DNA from: Bradyrhizobium sp. NAS80.1
GTDB lineage: Bacteria > Pseudomonadota > Alphaproteobacteria > Rhizobiales > Xanthobacteraceae
Length of the DNA: 64,000 nucleotides
Direction of reading: 5' to 3'
NCBI RefSeq assembly: GCF_001908205.1
Contig: NZ_LGHL01000014.1
Span: 28,700-92,699 of the forward strand
Below the pieces are notes generated by a model. That model worked only from the letters and a program-made list of their open reading frames with translations, made no database searches and was not told the origin of the DNA. This document shows, in pieces, positions 42,625-51,511 of this stretch. A program made the translations under genes and the position numbers. Every line of letters starts with the position of its first letter. The stretch's first letter is position 1.

Positions 42625-44007
42625 ATGTCCATGCTGCCCAATTCGCAGGAGGCCCGCGATGTGGCCTACCAGCTCCACGCCTATACCAACGCCCGCGCGC
42701 ATCAGCAGGCCGGCCCGCTGGTGATCGAGCGCGGCGAGGGCCCCTACGTCTTCGACGCATCGGGTAAGCGCTATTTCGAGGCGATGGCTGGCCTATGGAG
42801 CGTCGGGCTCGGCTTCAACGAGAAGCGTCTGGTCGAGGCGGCGCACAAGCAGATGCAGGCGTTGCCGTTCTATCACACGTTCTCCGCCAAATCGCACGGT
42901 CCCTCGATCGATCTCGCCGAGAAGCTGGTCGCGCTCGCGCCGGTGCCGATGAGCAAGGTGTTCTTCACCAACTCCGGCTCGGAGGCGAACGACACCGTCC
43001 TTAAGCTGATCGTCTATCGCTCCAACGCGCTTGGCCAGCCGCAGCGCAAGAAGGTGATCAGCCGTCTGCGCGCTTATCACGGCGTCACCATCGCTTCGGC
43101 AAGTCTGACGGGTTTGCCGAACAACCACCGCTCGTTCGACCTGCCACTGCAGAACATCCTGCACACGGGCTCGCCGCATTTCTACAAGGACGGCGCGCCC
43201 GGCGAGAGCGAGGAAGCCTTCGCAACGCGGCGGGCCGAGGAGCTCGACGCGTTGATCCAGAAGGAAGGACCTGACACGATCGCGGCCTTCTTCGGCGAGC
43301 CGGTGATGGGGGCGGGCGGCGTCATCGTGCCGCCGGCGACCTATTGGGACAAGATCCAGCAGGTTTTGAAGAAGTACGACATCCTGCTGGTCGCCGACGA
43401 GGTGATCTGTGGCTTCGGCCGCACCGGCAAGATGTTCGGGTGCGAGACCTACGGCATCAAGCCGGATGCGATGGTGGTCTCCAAGCAGATCACCTCAAGC
43501 TATTTCCCGCTGTCGGCGATCATGCTGAACGAGCGCATGTTCGAGCCGATCGCGGACGAGAGCAACAAGATCGGCGTGCTCGGCCACGGTTTCACCGCGG
43601 GCGGCCATCCCGTCGGCTCGGCGATTGCGCTCGAGAACCTCAAGATCATCGAGGAGCGCGGCCTGGTCGCGCATGCCGCCGAGCTCGGCGCGTACATGCA
43701 GGGCAAGCTGCGCGAGCTCACCAGCCATCCGCTGGTCGGCGAGGTCCGCGGCGTCGGCATGATCGCAGCCCTCGAGCTCGTGCTCGACAAGCAGCGGAAG
43801 ACGGCCGCTGCAACGCCCGGCGCGGTCGGCGGCATCGCAAGCCGCAAGCTCCAGGAGCGCGGCGTGATCTCGCGCAACATGTTAGATGCAATCGCCATCT
43901 GCCCGCCGCTGATCGTCAACAAGGGCCAGATCGATGAGCTGGTTACGGTCATAGCCGGCGTGCTCGATGACATGAAGGCGGACGTGGCGAACTTGACGCC
44001 GGCGTAG
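42625..44007 (+). CDS. Class III PLP-dependent aminotransferase
   Basis: The 460-residue protein belongs to the omega-amino acid:pyruvate / taurine:pyruvate aminotransferase group. It has NSGSEANDTVLKL at 116-128, EPVMGAGGVIVPP, D258 in LLVADEVICGFGRTG, and the PLP lysine K287 in VVSKQITSSYFPLSA. The family moves amino groups from an amine or omega-amino acid to pyruvate or a keto acid. It stands 158 nt after the small protein gene with its own palindrome upstream, so it may be a separate unit from the LysR cluster. The specific donor cannot be told. Confidence 0.93.
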   Translation: MSMLPNSQEARDVAYQLHAYTNARAHQQAGPLVIERGEGPYVFDASGKRYFEAMAGLWSVGLGFNEKRLVEAAHKQMQALPFYHTFSAKSHGPSIDLAEKLVALAPVPMSKVFFTNSGSEANDTVLKLIVYRSNALGQPQRKKVISRLRAYHGVTIASASLTGLPNNHRSFDLPLQNILHTGSPHFYKDGAPGESEEAFATRRAEELDALIQKEGPDTIAAFFGEPVMGAGGVIVPPATYWDKIQQVLKKYDILLVADEVICGFGRTGKMFGCETYGIKPDAMVVSKQITSSYFPLSAIMLNERMFEPIADESNKIGVLGHGFTAGGHPVGSAIALENLKIIEERGLVAHAAELGAYMQGKLRELTSHPLVGEVRGVGMIAALELVLDKQRKTAAATPGAVGGIASRKLQERGVISRNMLDAIAICPPLIVNKGQIDELVTVIAGVLDDMKADVANLTPA

Positions 44008-44038
44008 GCTCTCGCCTCGTCCGGGCGTTCAACCCAGC

Positions 44039-44167
44039 ACCGTCACCCTGAGGTGCTCGCCTCTTCGGCGAGCCTCGAAGGGCGACGGCCCGACTGGCTC
44101 GCAGCGGGGCTCGCCCATCCTTCGAGGCTCGCTATGCTGCGCATGGCTCGCACCTCAGGATGACGGT
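44039..44167. repeat. Dispersed CACCCTGAGGTGC-type repeat element
   Basis: The ends are ACCGTCACCCTGAGGTGC (44039-44056) and GCACCTCAGGATGACGGT (44150-44167), inverted relative to each other with one mismatch. Between them lie CTCTTCGGCGAGCCTCGAAG and CTTCGAGGCTCGC, another inverted pair. It fills the gap between the convergent aminotransferase and rnd genes. Elements with these ends are scattered in Bradyrhizobium genomes. Confidence 0.8.
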
Positions 44168-44175
44168 TTAATCGC

Positions 44176-45324
44176 CTACGCCCGCTGGACCCCGATCACG
44201 CGACCTTTCTCAATCGCCAGCGCCAGCTCGCCGCGCTTGAGCTTCAGCGCGGCATCGCCGAACAATTCGCGGCGCCAGCCGTGCAAGGCGGGCACGTCGG
44301 CCTGGTCGTCGGCCGCGATCTCCTCGAGATCGTCGACGGTCGCGATCACCTTGCTGGCGACCGCATGGCGCTCCGCGGTCATCCGCAGCAGCACCTTCAA
44401 TAGCTCGACGATGGCCGCGCCGTTGGAATTGTTTCGCGGCTTCTCCAGCTTCGGCAGCGTCGAGAAATCCCGCGCCAACCCGCGCTCGACCGCGGCGACG
44501 ATATCCGCGCCCCATTTGGATTTCTCAAGACCCTTCGGCACCGAGCGCAGATGGGTGAGCTTTTCCAGCGTATTCGGCGCATGGGTCGCGATGTCGCTGA
44601 CGGCTTCGTCGCGCAGCACACGGCCACGCGGCACGTCGCGGCTCTGCGCCTCCTGTTCGCGCCAGGCCGCAACCTCCATCAGCACTGCGAGGTCCTTCGG
44701 CTTGCGCACCCGCGTCTTGAGCCTTTCCCAGGCACGCTCGGGGTGGAAGTCGTAGGTCTTGGGCGACGTCAGGATCTCCATCTCGATGGAGACCCATTCG
44801 TTGCGGCGACGCTTCTTCAGGTCGGCATCGAGCGCAGCGAAGACGTCGCGCAGATGCGTGACATCGGACACCGCATAATGCATCTGCTCCTTGGTCAGGG
44901 GCCGGCGCGACCAGTCGGTGAAGCGGTGGGTTTTGTCGGGCCGATGCCCGGTAACTTTCTCGACCAGCTGATCGTAGGCGATGCTGTCGCCATAGCCGAG
45001 CACCATTGCCGCGACCTGGGTGTCGAACACCGGGTGCGGAATGATGTTGGCCTGGTGCCAAATGATCTCGATGTCCTGCCGGGCGGCATGGAAGACCTTC
45101 AGCACGCCCTCGTTGCCCATCAGCTCGAAGAACGGCTTGAGGTCGATGCCCTCGGCCAGGGCGTCGATGACGATGGCTTCCTCAGCGCTGGCCATCTGCA
45201 CCACGCACAGCAGCGGGTAATAGGTGGTTTCGCGCAGGAACTCGGTATCGACGGTAATGACGTGGTGCTTGGCCAACCGGCTGCAGGCAGCCGCGAGGTC
45301 AGCGGTGGTGGTAATCAAATCCAT
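44176..45324 (-). CDS. rnd: Ribonuclease D
   Basis: RNase D trims the 3' ends of tRNA precursors. The 382-residue protein has the DEDD exonuclease motifs: VDTEFLRE with D26 and E28, the [10 protein letters not shown] segment, and [10 protein letters not shown]. An HRDC-type helical domain follows ([23 protein letters not shown], in part). ATG 45324 fits the family start [10 protein letters not shown]. The 36-residue membrane peptide lies upstream, same strand. Confidence 0.95.
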   Translation of the reverse strand: MDLITTTADLAAACSRLAKHHVITVDTEFLRETTYYPLLCVVQMASAEEAIVIDALAEGIDLKPFFELMGNEGVLKVFHAARQDIEIIWHQANIIPHPVFDTQVAAMVLGYGDSIAYDQLVEKVTGHRPDKTHRFTDWSRRPLTKEQMHYAVSDVTHLRDVFAALDADLKKRRRNEWVSIEMEILTSPKTYDFHPERAWERLKTRVRKPKDLAVLMEVAAWREQEAQSRDVPRGRVLRDEAVSDIATHAPNTLEKLTHLRSVPKGLEKSKWGADIVAAVERGLARDFSTLPKLEKPRNNSNGAAIVELLKVLLRMTAERHAVASKVIATVDDLEEIAADDQADVPALHGWRRELFGDAALKLKRGELALAIEKGRVIGVQRA

Positions 45325-45440
45325 GAACGGCCCATGACGAGACCAACAGCCGTTCTGCCGAAAGCGCTGTGATGTCAAGGGGCTTGGAACGAATTCGAGC
45401 CTTGCATTTGGGCCGGAATCGCTGGAACAGGCGCAAAATC

Positions 45441-45551
45441 CTATTCGTAACGGATCCGCTGCGAGGGTTTTCGCGCGCAGGGCAGCGCCACCACGACCAC
45501 GCACATGGCGACCAGCGCCAGTCCCAGGAACTCGAAAACCAACAGATCCAC
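45441..45551 (-). CDS. Small single-pass membrane peptide, 36 residues
   Basis: The reverse strand reads from GTG 45551 to TAG 45441, with GGGGGAA 7 nt before the GTG. The peptide is one hydrophobic helix ([20 protein letters not shown]) followed by a basic tail [14 protein letters not shown], the shape of a small inner-membrane protein with the tail in the cytoplasm. It lies upstream of rnd with 116 nt between. I know no named family. The good ribosome site and coherent helix are the case for a real gene. Confidence 0.6.
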   Translation of the reverse strand: MDLLVFEFLGLALVAMCVVVVALPCARKPSQRIRYE

Positions 45552-45678
45552 GGCAAATTCCCCCGCAAGACCGTTAGAATTGTCGGGGGCGCGTTGATGG
45601 TCTGTTAATTCTCTTGGTTACCGGCGGCGGGTTGGGCCGGATGGTGGACGGGGGGTTAACGGGGGGTGGGTAATGCCG

Positions 45679-46308
45679 CTATTTCGGAGATGGCTGTGGG
45701 GTGGGCAGCTTCTTCTCGGTGGCCGACTGCTTTGCGGGTGAATTCGGACGCTCTGACGGAGGCGGCACAGGACCGGACTGGCCGACCGCGACCGATATTC
45801 CAAAGAGGCGCCACTGACCGTCGACGGGCGCATATATCAGCTCGAAGTTGACCTGCGACGGTACCGACGGAAAAAATCCTGCCATACGCATCATTCCGTT
45901 CGTCTCGATCTGCGGCAGCAGCGAAAGCTGCGGATCGATGACCGCAACGCCCGAGAGATCGAGCTTGTCGTTTCGTAGTTTGGCGAAGATCTCAGCCAGC
46001 CGTGTGGCGCTGTTGCCGGCATAGAATGCGGGCGCGCCGAGGTCACGCAGGACGGTGTAGTTACCGGTCTTGTTGGCGTGATCCAGCGCAAGCAGCGTTC
46101 CGCGCACCAGCGTCAGCACGCCGTTGCGGTCGATGCTGGCCAGTTTTGGCGCTTGCGGGATCTCGTGGCTGGGTCGCTGCTGCGCCTCGGCGATCACATC
46201 GCAGGATGCCAGGAGCGCGAGTGACGCAACGAGCAGTTCGCGCAGGCGAAGTGAGCCGCCGCTCCGCGGCCCCGAAACAATCAACGACCCATCTTGTCGC
46301 CAACGCAC
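45679..46308 (-). CDS. Exported protein of unknown function
   Basis: The frame gives a signal-like segment (LRLRELLVASLALLASCDVI) and then about 160 residues. These include ALDHANKTGNYTVLRDLGAP, then RLAEIFAKLRNDKLDLSGVAV, PQLSLLPQIE and FELIYAPVDGQWRLFGISV, an arrangement like NTF2-type alpha+beta domains. The tail is Pro/Ser/Lys-rich. No ATG stands near the signal, so I chose GTG 46308; TTG 46284 is also possible. It begins 22 nt after the adhesin gene on the same strand and may be exported with it. Family unknown. Confidence 0.6.
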   Translation of the reverse strand: MRWRQDGSLIVSGPRSGGSLRLRELLVASLALLASCDVIAEAQQRPSHEIPQAPKLASIDRNGVLTLVRGTLLALDHANKTGNYTVLRDLGAPAFYAGNSATRLAEIFAKLRNDKLDLSGVAVIDPQLSLLPQIETNGMMRMAGFFPSVPSQVNFELIYAPVDGQWRLFGISVAVGQSGPVPPPSERPNSPAKQSATEKKLPTPQPSPK

Positions 46309-46330
46309 CGCGCGCTCGACCAAGGACGTG

Positions 46331-47635
46331 TCACCACTGAACCGAGACTGCGCCGCGGCCGCCGGCGATGTTGCGCTCGAGGCCGATGCCGGCACCGGCA
46401 TTCACGACGACGGCGTAGCTCTTGCTGTCGTAAACGAGCGCGGTTGCACCGAGGCCGAACGCGTTGCTGCCCTGGAAATTACCGTAGCCACCGGAAAGCG
46501 CGAATTTTCGGCCGGGCTGGAGCGCCGGCATGGAGGCTGCCGCCAATGCGATGGCGGTGCCGGTCCGCGCTTCGGTCCTATTATCGAGGACCTGGGATTG
46601 CAGGGAGGTGACTTGCGACTGCAGCGATGTCAGACCTGCCGTGCTGAAGCCGGTAGTGGCGAGATTGCCGCTCGCATCTGACGTGACGAGGTAGGTCGTC
46701 CCGGATTGCGCAGCGAGGCTGGCAGCAGAGGCGATGCCGGACAGGCGGTAGGTGTTCGAGGCGGTGCCAATCGCGACCTGGTTAGGGGCGCTGGTCGAGG
46801 CGCCGTTGCCGATCGCGGTGGAGTTGGCGAAGGCCGCGCTCGCACCTGCGCCGAGTGCGGTCGCGCCGACGGCGGTCGCGCTCGCACTCGTACCGACTGC
46901 GGTCGCGTTGTCGCCGCTGGCGACGCTGCCGATGCCGAATGCACTGGAGTTCACGCCGAACGCATGGCTTTTTTGGCCCACGGCCGTTGCGCCGACGGCA
47001 GCCGCAGTAGCCGCGTTGCCGATAGCGACCGAGTTCCCCCCGGCTGCCTTCGCCCAAGCGTCTTCGCCGATCGCGACGGAATGATCCGCGTCCGCCGAGG
47101 CACGGGCGCCTACGCCGACGGCGCCGACCCCCAGGGCGGCCGATATGTCGCCGATCGCGGTCGAGGAGACCCCGATTGCACTAGCCGAATCTCCCACAGC
47201 CACCGCGAAGTTGCCGTTTGCCAGTGCCGTAAGTCCGAGAGCCGTGCTCGCGTTTCCACTCGCCGTGGCGCCGCTGCCAAAGGCTGCACTGTCATCCCCG
47301 CTCGCCTGATTGAAGAAGCCGACAGCCACGCTACGCTGGCCGGTAGCAGAATCTGAAATCCCACAGGCCACAGCATTGGCCCCAGTCGCAGTTGATCCAC
47401 CGGCCGAGAGTGATGCATCGACGCAAACGAGCTGCGCGAAAGCTGAGCCGGGTGTGAGGAGCAGGAGAAGCCCGCTGAGAGCGAGCCCGACCTGGGCCAG
47501 GTACCTGCGATTCCGTCGCACTGGACCGGAACGTGCGACACCTGCGGGTGCGGCTTGCCGTGCCCGTCTGCGATCTGACATTGTCGCTTCTTGCCCCGAT
47601 CGGCGCTTGCAGCGTTCAAGCTTTAGAAGATTCAT
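46331..47635 (-). CDS. Trimeric autotransporter adhesin, YadA-like head
   Basis: The 434-residue protein has an extended signal region (NRRYLAQVGLALSGLLLLLT, cleaved after AFAQ). About 15 tandem 14-residue head repeats of the SVAIG..A.A.G type form a left-handed parallel beta-roll. A short coiled coil (LTSLQSQVTSLQSQVLDNR) follows, and then a YadA C-terminal anchor (ALSGGYGNFQGSNAFGLGAT, VVNAGAGIG). Such proteins trimerise in the outer membrane and bind surfaces or hosts. There is almost no stalk, which is unusual. ATG 47635 has GGAG 6 nt upstream; other starts are possible. An AraC regulator lies upstream and an exported protein downstream. Confidence 0.9.
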   Translation of the reverse strand: MNLLKLERCKRRSGQEATMSDRRRARQAAPAGVARSGPVRRNRRYLAQVGLALSGLLLLLTPGSAFAQLVCVDASLSAGGSTATGANAVACGISDSATGQRSVAVGFFNQASGDDSAAFGSGATASGNASTALGLTALANGNFAVAVGDSASAIGVSSTAIGDISAALGVGAVGVGARASADADHSVAIGEDAWAKAAGGNSVAIGNAATAAAVGATAVGQKSHAFGVNSSAFGIGSVASGDNATAVGTSASATAVGATALGAGASAAFANSTAIGNGASTSAPNQVAIGTASNTYRLSGIASAASLAAQSGTTYLVTSDASGNLATTGFSTAGLTSLQSQVTSLQSQVLDNRTEARTGTAIALAAASMPALQPGRKFALSGGYGNFQGSNAFGLGATALVYDSKSYAVVVNAGAGIGLERNIAGGRGAVSVQW

Positions 47636-47981
47636 CATTCTCTCCTCGGGCAAGGCTCGCATTGTTGCGAAAGCCGTCGCGCGCTCGTTCGGGCGCGCAT
47701 CCTGCCCATGCCTCTCTTTGGCGGAACGTGCGTGGAAAGGACAGATCAAGGAATGAACTGTCTTGGAATAGGAAACGGCGGGAAGTGAAACAGGAATTTT
47801 TAGGAAGGGAGACCTTGTCTCCTCAACGGCAAGACAAGCAAATCAATCACGCGTAGTTGCTGCGCAGCCTACCCCTTGCCGACAGCGTCTGTCTCCTGCG
47901 CAGGAGATCGCAAGCATGGTTGCTTCCGGTCGTGGAGCCGGAAGCGTCATCGTTCGCGCCGCCGCAACGGTGGTCGGTAAA
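47636..47981 (-). promoter_or_regulatory. Upstream region of the trimeric adhesin
   Basis: The 346 nt between the AraC gene and the adhesin are the likely site for an AraC-dependent promoter. By eye I found no direct or inverted repeat clear enough to call an operator. No other gene is credible. Confidence 0.35.
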
Positions 47982-49010
47982 TCACTTCATGAACTCGAGC
48001 CATTGTGCCCACTCCGCGAGGTCATCACACGACATGGATGACAAGGCTTTGCCCTCGAGACTACGCGCGCGCACCTCGCGTGGTGTGAGACCGATATGCT
48101 TGTGAAAGGCGAGAGCAAAACTGCGATAGTGCTTGAAGCCGTGGGCTTCGGCGATCGCTTCGATCGACTGCCCTTTGCGTGCGGGATCACCTAACGCAAC
48201 TCGTATGGAGGAGAGCCGCTTTCGTCGTACGTAGGCGGCAACACCACCATAAGATTCGAAGAGGTAGCCGAGGTTGCGCCGTGTCATTCCGAACCGGCCG
48301 GCAATGCTTTCCGGAGTGAGGTTGGGATCAAGGATGTGTGCATTGATGTAGGAGCAGATCCGGTCGGTCATGGAGAGGCGTATGCCGCCAGCCTGCTCCT
48401 CTCCGACCGCTCCGTTGATCGCCGCGGCTATCAGTTGCACGGTGGCAGGTATGACGGCTTGAGCTTGATCCAGCATGATCCCGGACAAGCGCGCGTGAAA
48501 GCCCAGGAGATGATCGCGGAGCAAGGCGGCGAGCGGGTCGTGCGCCGGCAACAGACGCAGCGCGTGTTCGTCGGGCGCCTTAAGACGCGAGCCGAGTAGA
48601 TTGCGCGGCAGGAACAGGGTGAGCGCGTGGTTGTCGCCGCCGCGCCTGTTTGTCGGCTGCGCCATGTCGCAAACCAGGATGTCGCCGGGACGAGCCGTCC
48701 CTCCACTGTCGCGCGGGCCGTTCCAGCCTGTTGTGAGGATCTGAATCATGAACAGATCCAGTCCGTCGCGCCCGATGCACGCGCGGGAGCGACTCCAGTC
48801 CTGGGGAGGCACTCGAAAGTCGGCGAACAGAACATTGCCGAGATGCCAGAAGTCAGCACGGACGTTGTAAGCATGAGGATGCTCCTTTTGCGTCCGCAGG
48901 TCATAGTAGCGGCTTATGTGCTCCTGCCAGAGAGCGAATAACTGCTTTCCGGGGAGACCGCGTGTATCGAGGACCGAATGGGGGATGCCGTTCACTGGGT
49001 GCCCTGTCAT
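47982..49010 (-). CDS. AraC family transcriptional regulator
   Basis: The 342-residue protein has an N-terminal AraC-binding-like domain (FRVPPQDWSRSRACIGRDGLDLFMIQ, in part; GDILVCDMAQP) and a C-terminal pair of helix-turn-helix motifs. These are ITPESIAGRFGMTRRNLGYLFE-like for the first and SIEAIAEAHGFKHYRSFALAFHKHIGLTPREVR-like for the second. The N-domain is of the OxyR-independent, cupin-like kind found in regulators that read small molecules. ATG 49010 is used. It lies directly upstream of the adhesin gene and probably governs it. Confidence 0.88.
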   Translation of the reverse strand: MTGHPVNGIPHSVLDTRGLPGKQLFALWQEHISRYYDLRTQKEHPHAYNVRADFWHLGNVLFADFRVPPQDWSRSRACIGRDGLDLFMIQILTTGWNGPRDSGGTARPGDILVCDMAQPTNRRGGDNHALTLFLPRNLLGSRLKAPDEHALRLLPAHDPLAALLRDHLLGFHARLSGIMLDQAQAVIPATVQLIAAAINGAVGEEQAGGIRLSMTDRICSYINAHILDPNLTPESIAGRFGMTRRNLGYLFESYGGVAAYVRRKRLSSIRVALGDPARKGQSIEAIAEAHGFKHYRSFALAFHKHIGLTPREVRARSLEGKALSSMSCDDLAEWAQWLEFMK

Positions 49011-49246
49011 GCCTGGACGTATTTCCAACCTGCCACGCGAGTAGTTGGTGCCCTTTCAATGAAATCAGGTTCGCGTGCGACAACCTGCCGCTAGCACGAT
49101 ATGGACCAAGACGGGCGGGTGCTAGCCGGAAAGGAAATTGCGGGGAGAAGAAGTGGAATTCTTGGGAAATGCGCGGTCGGGCTCAGCGCACCCGGCACAG
49201 ATGCCAGGGGCTTGAAATCAGCTGGACCCAAGCCTCGGAATCAGCT

Positions 49247-49271
49247 CGGCGCCCCAGGTTCTGGGGCGCCG
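49247..49271 (-). terminator. Strong hairpin after the solute-binding protein gene
   Basis: CGGCGCCCCAG (49247-49257), GTT loop, CTGGGGCGCCG (49261-49271): a perfect 11-bp stem 28 nt past the stop. On the reverse strand it is not followed by a T run, so it may protect the message or act with Rho rather than terminate alone. Confidence 0.55.
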
Positions 49272-49298
49272 GCGTTTCTCCATCGTGCTTGCGGAGGT

Positions 49299-50630
49299 CT
49301 AAGGCAGCTTCAGCGACGTCTCGGCGTTGTAGGGCTTGAGCGTCTCGTCGGCAGCCTTCTGGGCGGCGACGAGCGCTTCCTTCGGCTGCTTCTTGCCGTT
49401 GAGGACCAGCATCACCTCGTCCTCCAGCGTCTTGCGCACCGGCACGGTCTTGTAGGTCGCAAACCACGGCTTGGCGACGTCAAGCTGCTCGACGGCGGTC
49501 TTGGCGTCCGGGTTCTTGTTCAGGAAGTCGACCATGTCGGGCGTCTTGTAGGCGGCCATGTTGGGCGCGAAGTAGCCGGTGGCGCGGCTCCACCAAGCGC
49601 TCTTCTCGGGCGAGGTCATCCACTTGATCAGCGTCCAGGCGGCTTTCTGCTTGTCGGCTTCAAGCCCGGCCGGAATGATCAGCGAGGCGCCGCCGATCGG
49701 AACGGCGTTGCGGACGTTGCGCGGGATGAACGCGACCTTGTAGTTGAACTTGGCGTTGTCGCGCACGTAGGTCAGTGAGCCCGTGGACAGCATCATCATC
49801 GCGGCATTGCCGGAGATGAAGGAGGTGCTGACGGCCGGGCCGGGCGTTGCGCCCGGCGCGTGCACCTTGTGCTTGGCGATGAGATCGTTCCACCAGGTGA
49901 GTGCGCCGAGCATCGAGGGCGTGTCGTAATACACCTCGCCGCCGAACTCCTCGTTGTAGTAGCGCCCGCCATTGGTCATGGTGAGCGTTTCCATCATCCA
50001 GCCGCAATAGTCGTACGCACAGGGGATCGCGATGCCCCAGCGAGTCACCTTGTCGCCCTCACGCTTGGTGAGCTTCTTGGCCCAGTCGGTGAGCTCGGCC
50101 CAGGTCTGCGGCGGCTTGTTTGGATCGAGCCCGGCTTCCTTGGCCTGGTCGGCGTTGATGTAGAGCAGCGGCGTCGAGTTGTGGAAGGGCACGCCGTAGA
50201 CCGAGCGGTTGATCACCGCGTTGCCCTGGAGCGCCGGAAAGAACTGACCGAGGAACTGATCCTTCGTGGTGCCGTCGGCGGCAATCAGGGAATCGAGATT
50301 GGTGAGCTCGTTCTCGATCTGCATGTCGAGCAGGAAGTTCGCCGACATGATCACGGCGGCCGGCGGCTTGCCGGCCTTGATCGCGGCCCGCGTCTTGATC
50401 AGCGTATCGTCATAGGAGCCGGTGTAGACGGCGGTCGCCTTGATGTTCGGATGACCTTCATTGAACTCCTTGATCAAGGTGCCCATGTCGCGAGCAAGCT
50501 TGCCGTCGACGGGCACGGGGAAGAACAAGTCGATCTCGGTCGGACCTTCGGCCAGCGCCGGGAAGGCGAGGGCGCCTGCCAAAGTACCTACCATGGCAAG
50601 GCCAAGCATGAGCCTGCGGGAAAACAGCAT
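49299..50630 (-). CDS. ABC transporter solute-binding protein (family 1)
   Basis: This periplasmic receptor of 443 residues has a signal peptide ending at PALAE (about residue 27). A family 1 (UgpB/MalE-like) fold follows: GTLIKEFNEGHPNIKATAVYTGSYDD, then DQFLGQFFPALQGNAV, YGVPFHNSTPLLYINADQAKEAGLDP, and GPAVSTSFISGNAAMMMLSTG. It would capture a sugar, sugar phosphate or glycerophosphodiester. AGGAG lies 8 nt before ATG 50630. It is the last gene of the set MPE-permease-permease-receptor, all on the reverse strand, but no ATPase gene lies nearby. The UgpB resemblance suggests glycerol-3-phosphate compounds, unproven. Confidence 0.92.
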   Translation of the reverse strand: MLFSRRLMLGLAMVGTLAGALAFPALAEGPTEIDLFFPVPVDGKLARDMGTLIKEFNEGHPNIKATAVYTGSYDDTLIKTRAAIKAGKPPAAVIMSANFLLDMQIENELTNLDSLIAADGTTKDQFLGQFFPALQGNAVINRSVYGVPFHNSTPLLYINADQAKEAGLDPNKPPQTWAELTDWAKKLTKREGDKVTRWGIAIPCAYDYCGWMMETLTMTNGGRYYNEEFGGEVYYDTPSMLGALTWWNDLIAKHKVHAPGATPGPAVSTSFISGNAAMMMLSTGSLTYVRDNAKFNYKVAFIPRNVRNAVPIGGASLIIPAGLEADKQKAAWTLIKWMTSPEKSAWWSRATGYFAPNMAAYKTPDMVDFLNKNPDAKTAVEQLDVAKPWFATYKTVPVRKTLEDEVMLVLNGKKQPKEALVAAQKAADETLKPYNAETSLKLP

Positions 50631-50641
50631 CGGAAATTCTC

Positions 50642-51511
50642 CTATTTGATGCCTGAGGTGACGAAAGAACTGATGAAGCGCTTCTGGAAGATCAGGAAGG
50701 TGATGAGCAGCGGCGCGATCACCATCAGCGTGCCGGCGGCGATCGTGCCCCAAGCCTGCGTACCTTCCGCGGTCGCGGTGAAGACGGACAGGCCGACCGT
50801 GAGCGGCCGCTTGTCCGGTGAATTGATCACCATCAACGGCCACAGGAAGTCGTTCCAGTGGCTGGTCACGGAGATGATGGCGAAGGCGGAAAAGCTCGGC
50901 AGCGACAGCGGCACGTAGATGTGGCGGATGCGCTGGAACAGCCCGGCGCCGTCGATCAGTGCGGCGTCCTCGAGTTCGGTCGGAATGGCCTCGAATGCCT
51001 GGCGCATCAGGAACGTGCCGAAGGCGGAAGCAAAGAACGGCATCATCACGCCGGCGAGCGTATCGTAGAGGCCGAGCTGCGCGACGAGCTTCAAATTCGG
51101 TACGATCAGCAGCACCGGCACCAGCATCAGCTGCATCAGGAACAGATAGAAGATCAGCGTCTTGCCGGTGAAGGCGAGCCGCGCGAAGGCAAAGCCCGCC
51201 AGCGTGATCGTGACGAACTGCACCAGCAGGATGCCGGTGCAGATGATCGTGGTGTTGAGGAAGTAGCGCGGGAAATCGCCGATCTCCCAGGCGTCCCTGA
51301 TGTTGTCGAGCGTCGGTCTCAGGCTCGGCATCAACTCGGCCATGGCGTTGATGCCGTCCGAGGCGGGGCGCAGCGTTGCCACGCCCATCCAAAGGAAGGG
51401 AATGAGCCAGACGATGGCGAGCAGCACCGTCAGCGCGAAGCCGAGCTTTGGCGTGATCTCGCGGCGGGTGGCGAGCGGGGTGCCGCTAAACAGGCGGTCG
51501 ATCAGCGTCAT
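50642..51511 (-). CDS. ABC transporter permease (UgpE/MalG-like)
   Basis: The 289-residue membrane protein has six helices and the binding-protein-dependent permease motif EAAxxDGA-x-x-x-x-F-x-x-I-x-x-P seen as ELEDAALIDGAGLFQRIRHIYVPL. It is the MalG/UgpE-type half. Its start overlaps the preceding permease by four bases (ATGA), and the receptor gene follows 11 nt after the stop. Confidence 0.93.
   Translation of the reverse strand: MTLIDRLFSGTPLATRREITPKLGFALTVLLAIVWLIPFLWMGVATLRPASDGINAMAELMPSLRPTLDNIRDAWEIGDFPRYFLNTTIICTGILLVQFVTITLAGFAFARLAFTGKTLIFYLFLMQLMLVPVLLIVPNLKLVAQLGLYDTLAGVMMPFFASAFGTFLMRQAFEAIPTELEDAALIDGAGLFQRIRHIYVPLSLPSFSAFAIISVTSHWNDFLWPLMVINSPDKRPLTVGLSVFTATAEGTQAWGTIAAGTLMVIAPLLITFLIFQKRFISSFVTSGIK

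Noticed and set aside
50631..51392. N-terminal extension of the solute-binding protein to about 697 residues
   Set aside because: The extra part is read out of frame through the permease gene; the signal peptide and ribosome site fix the start at 50630.
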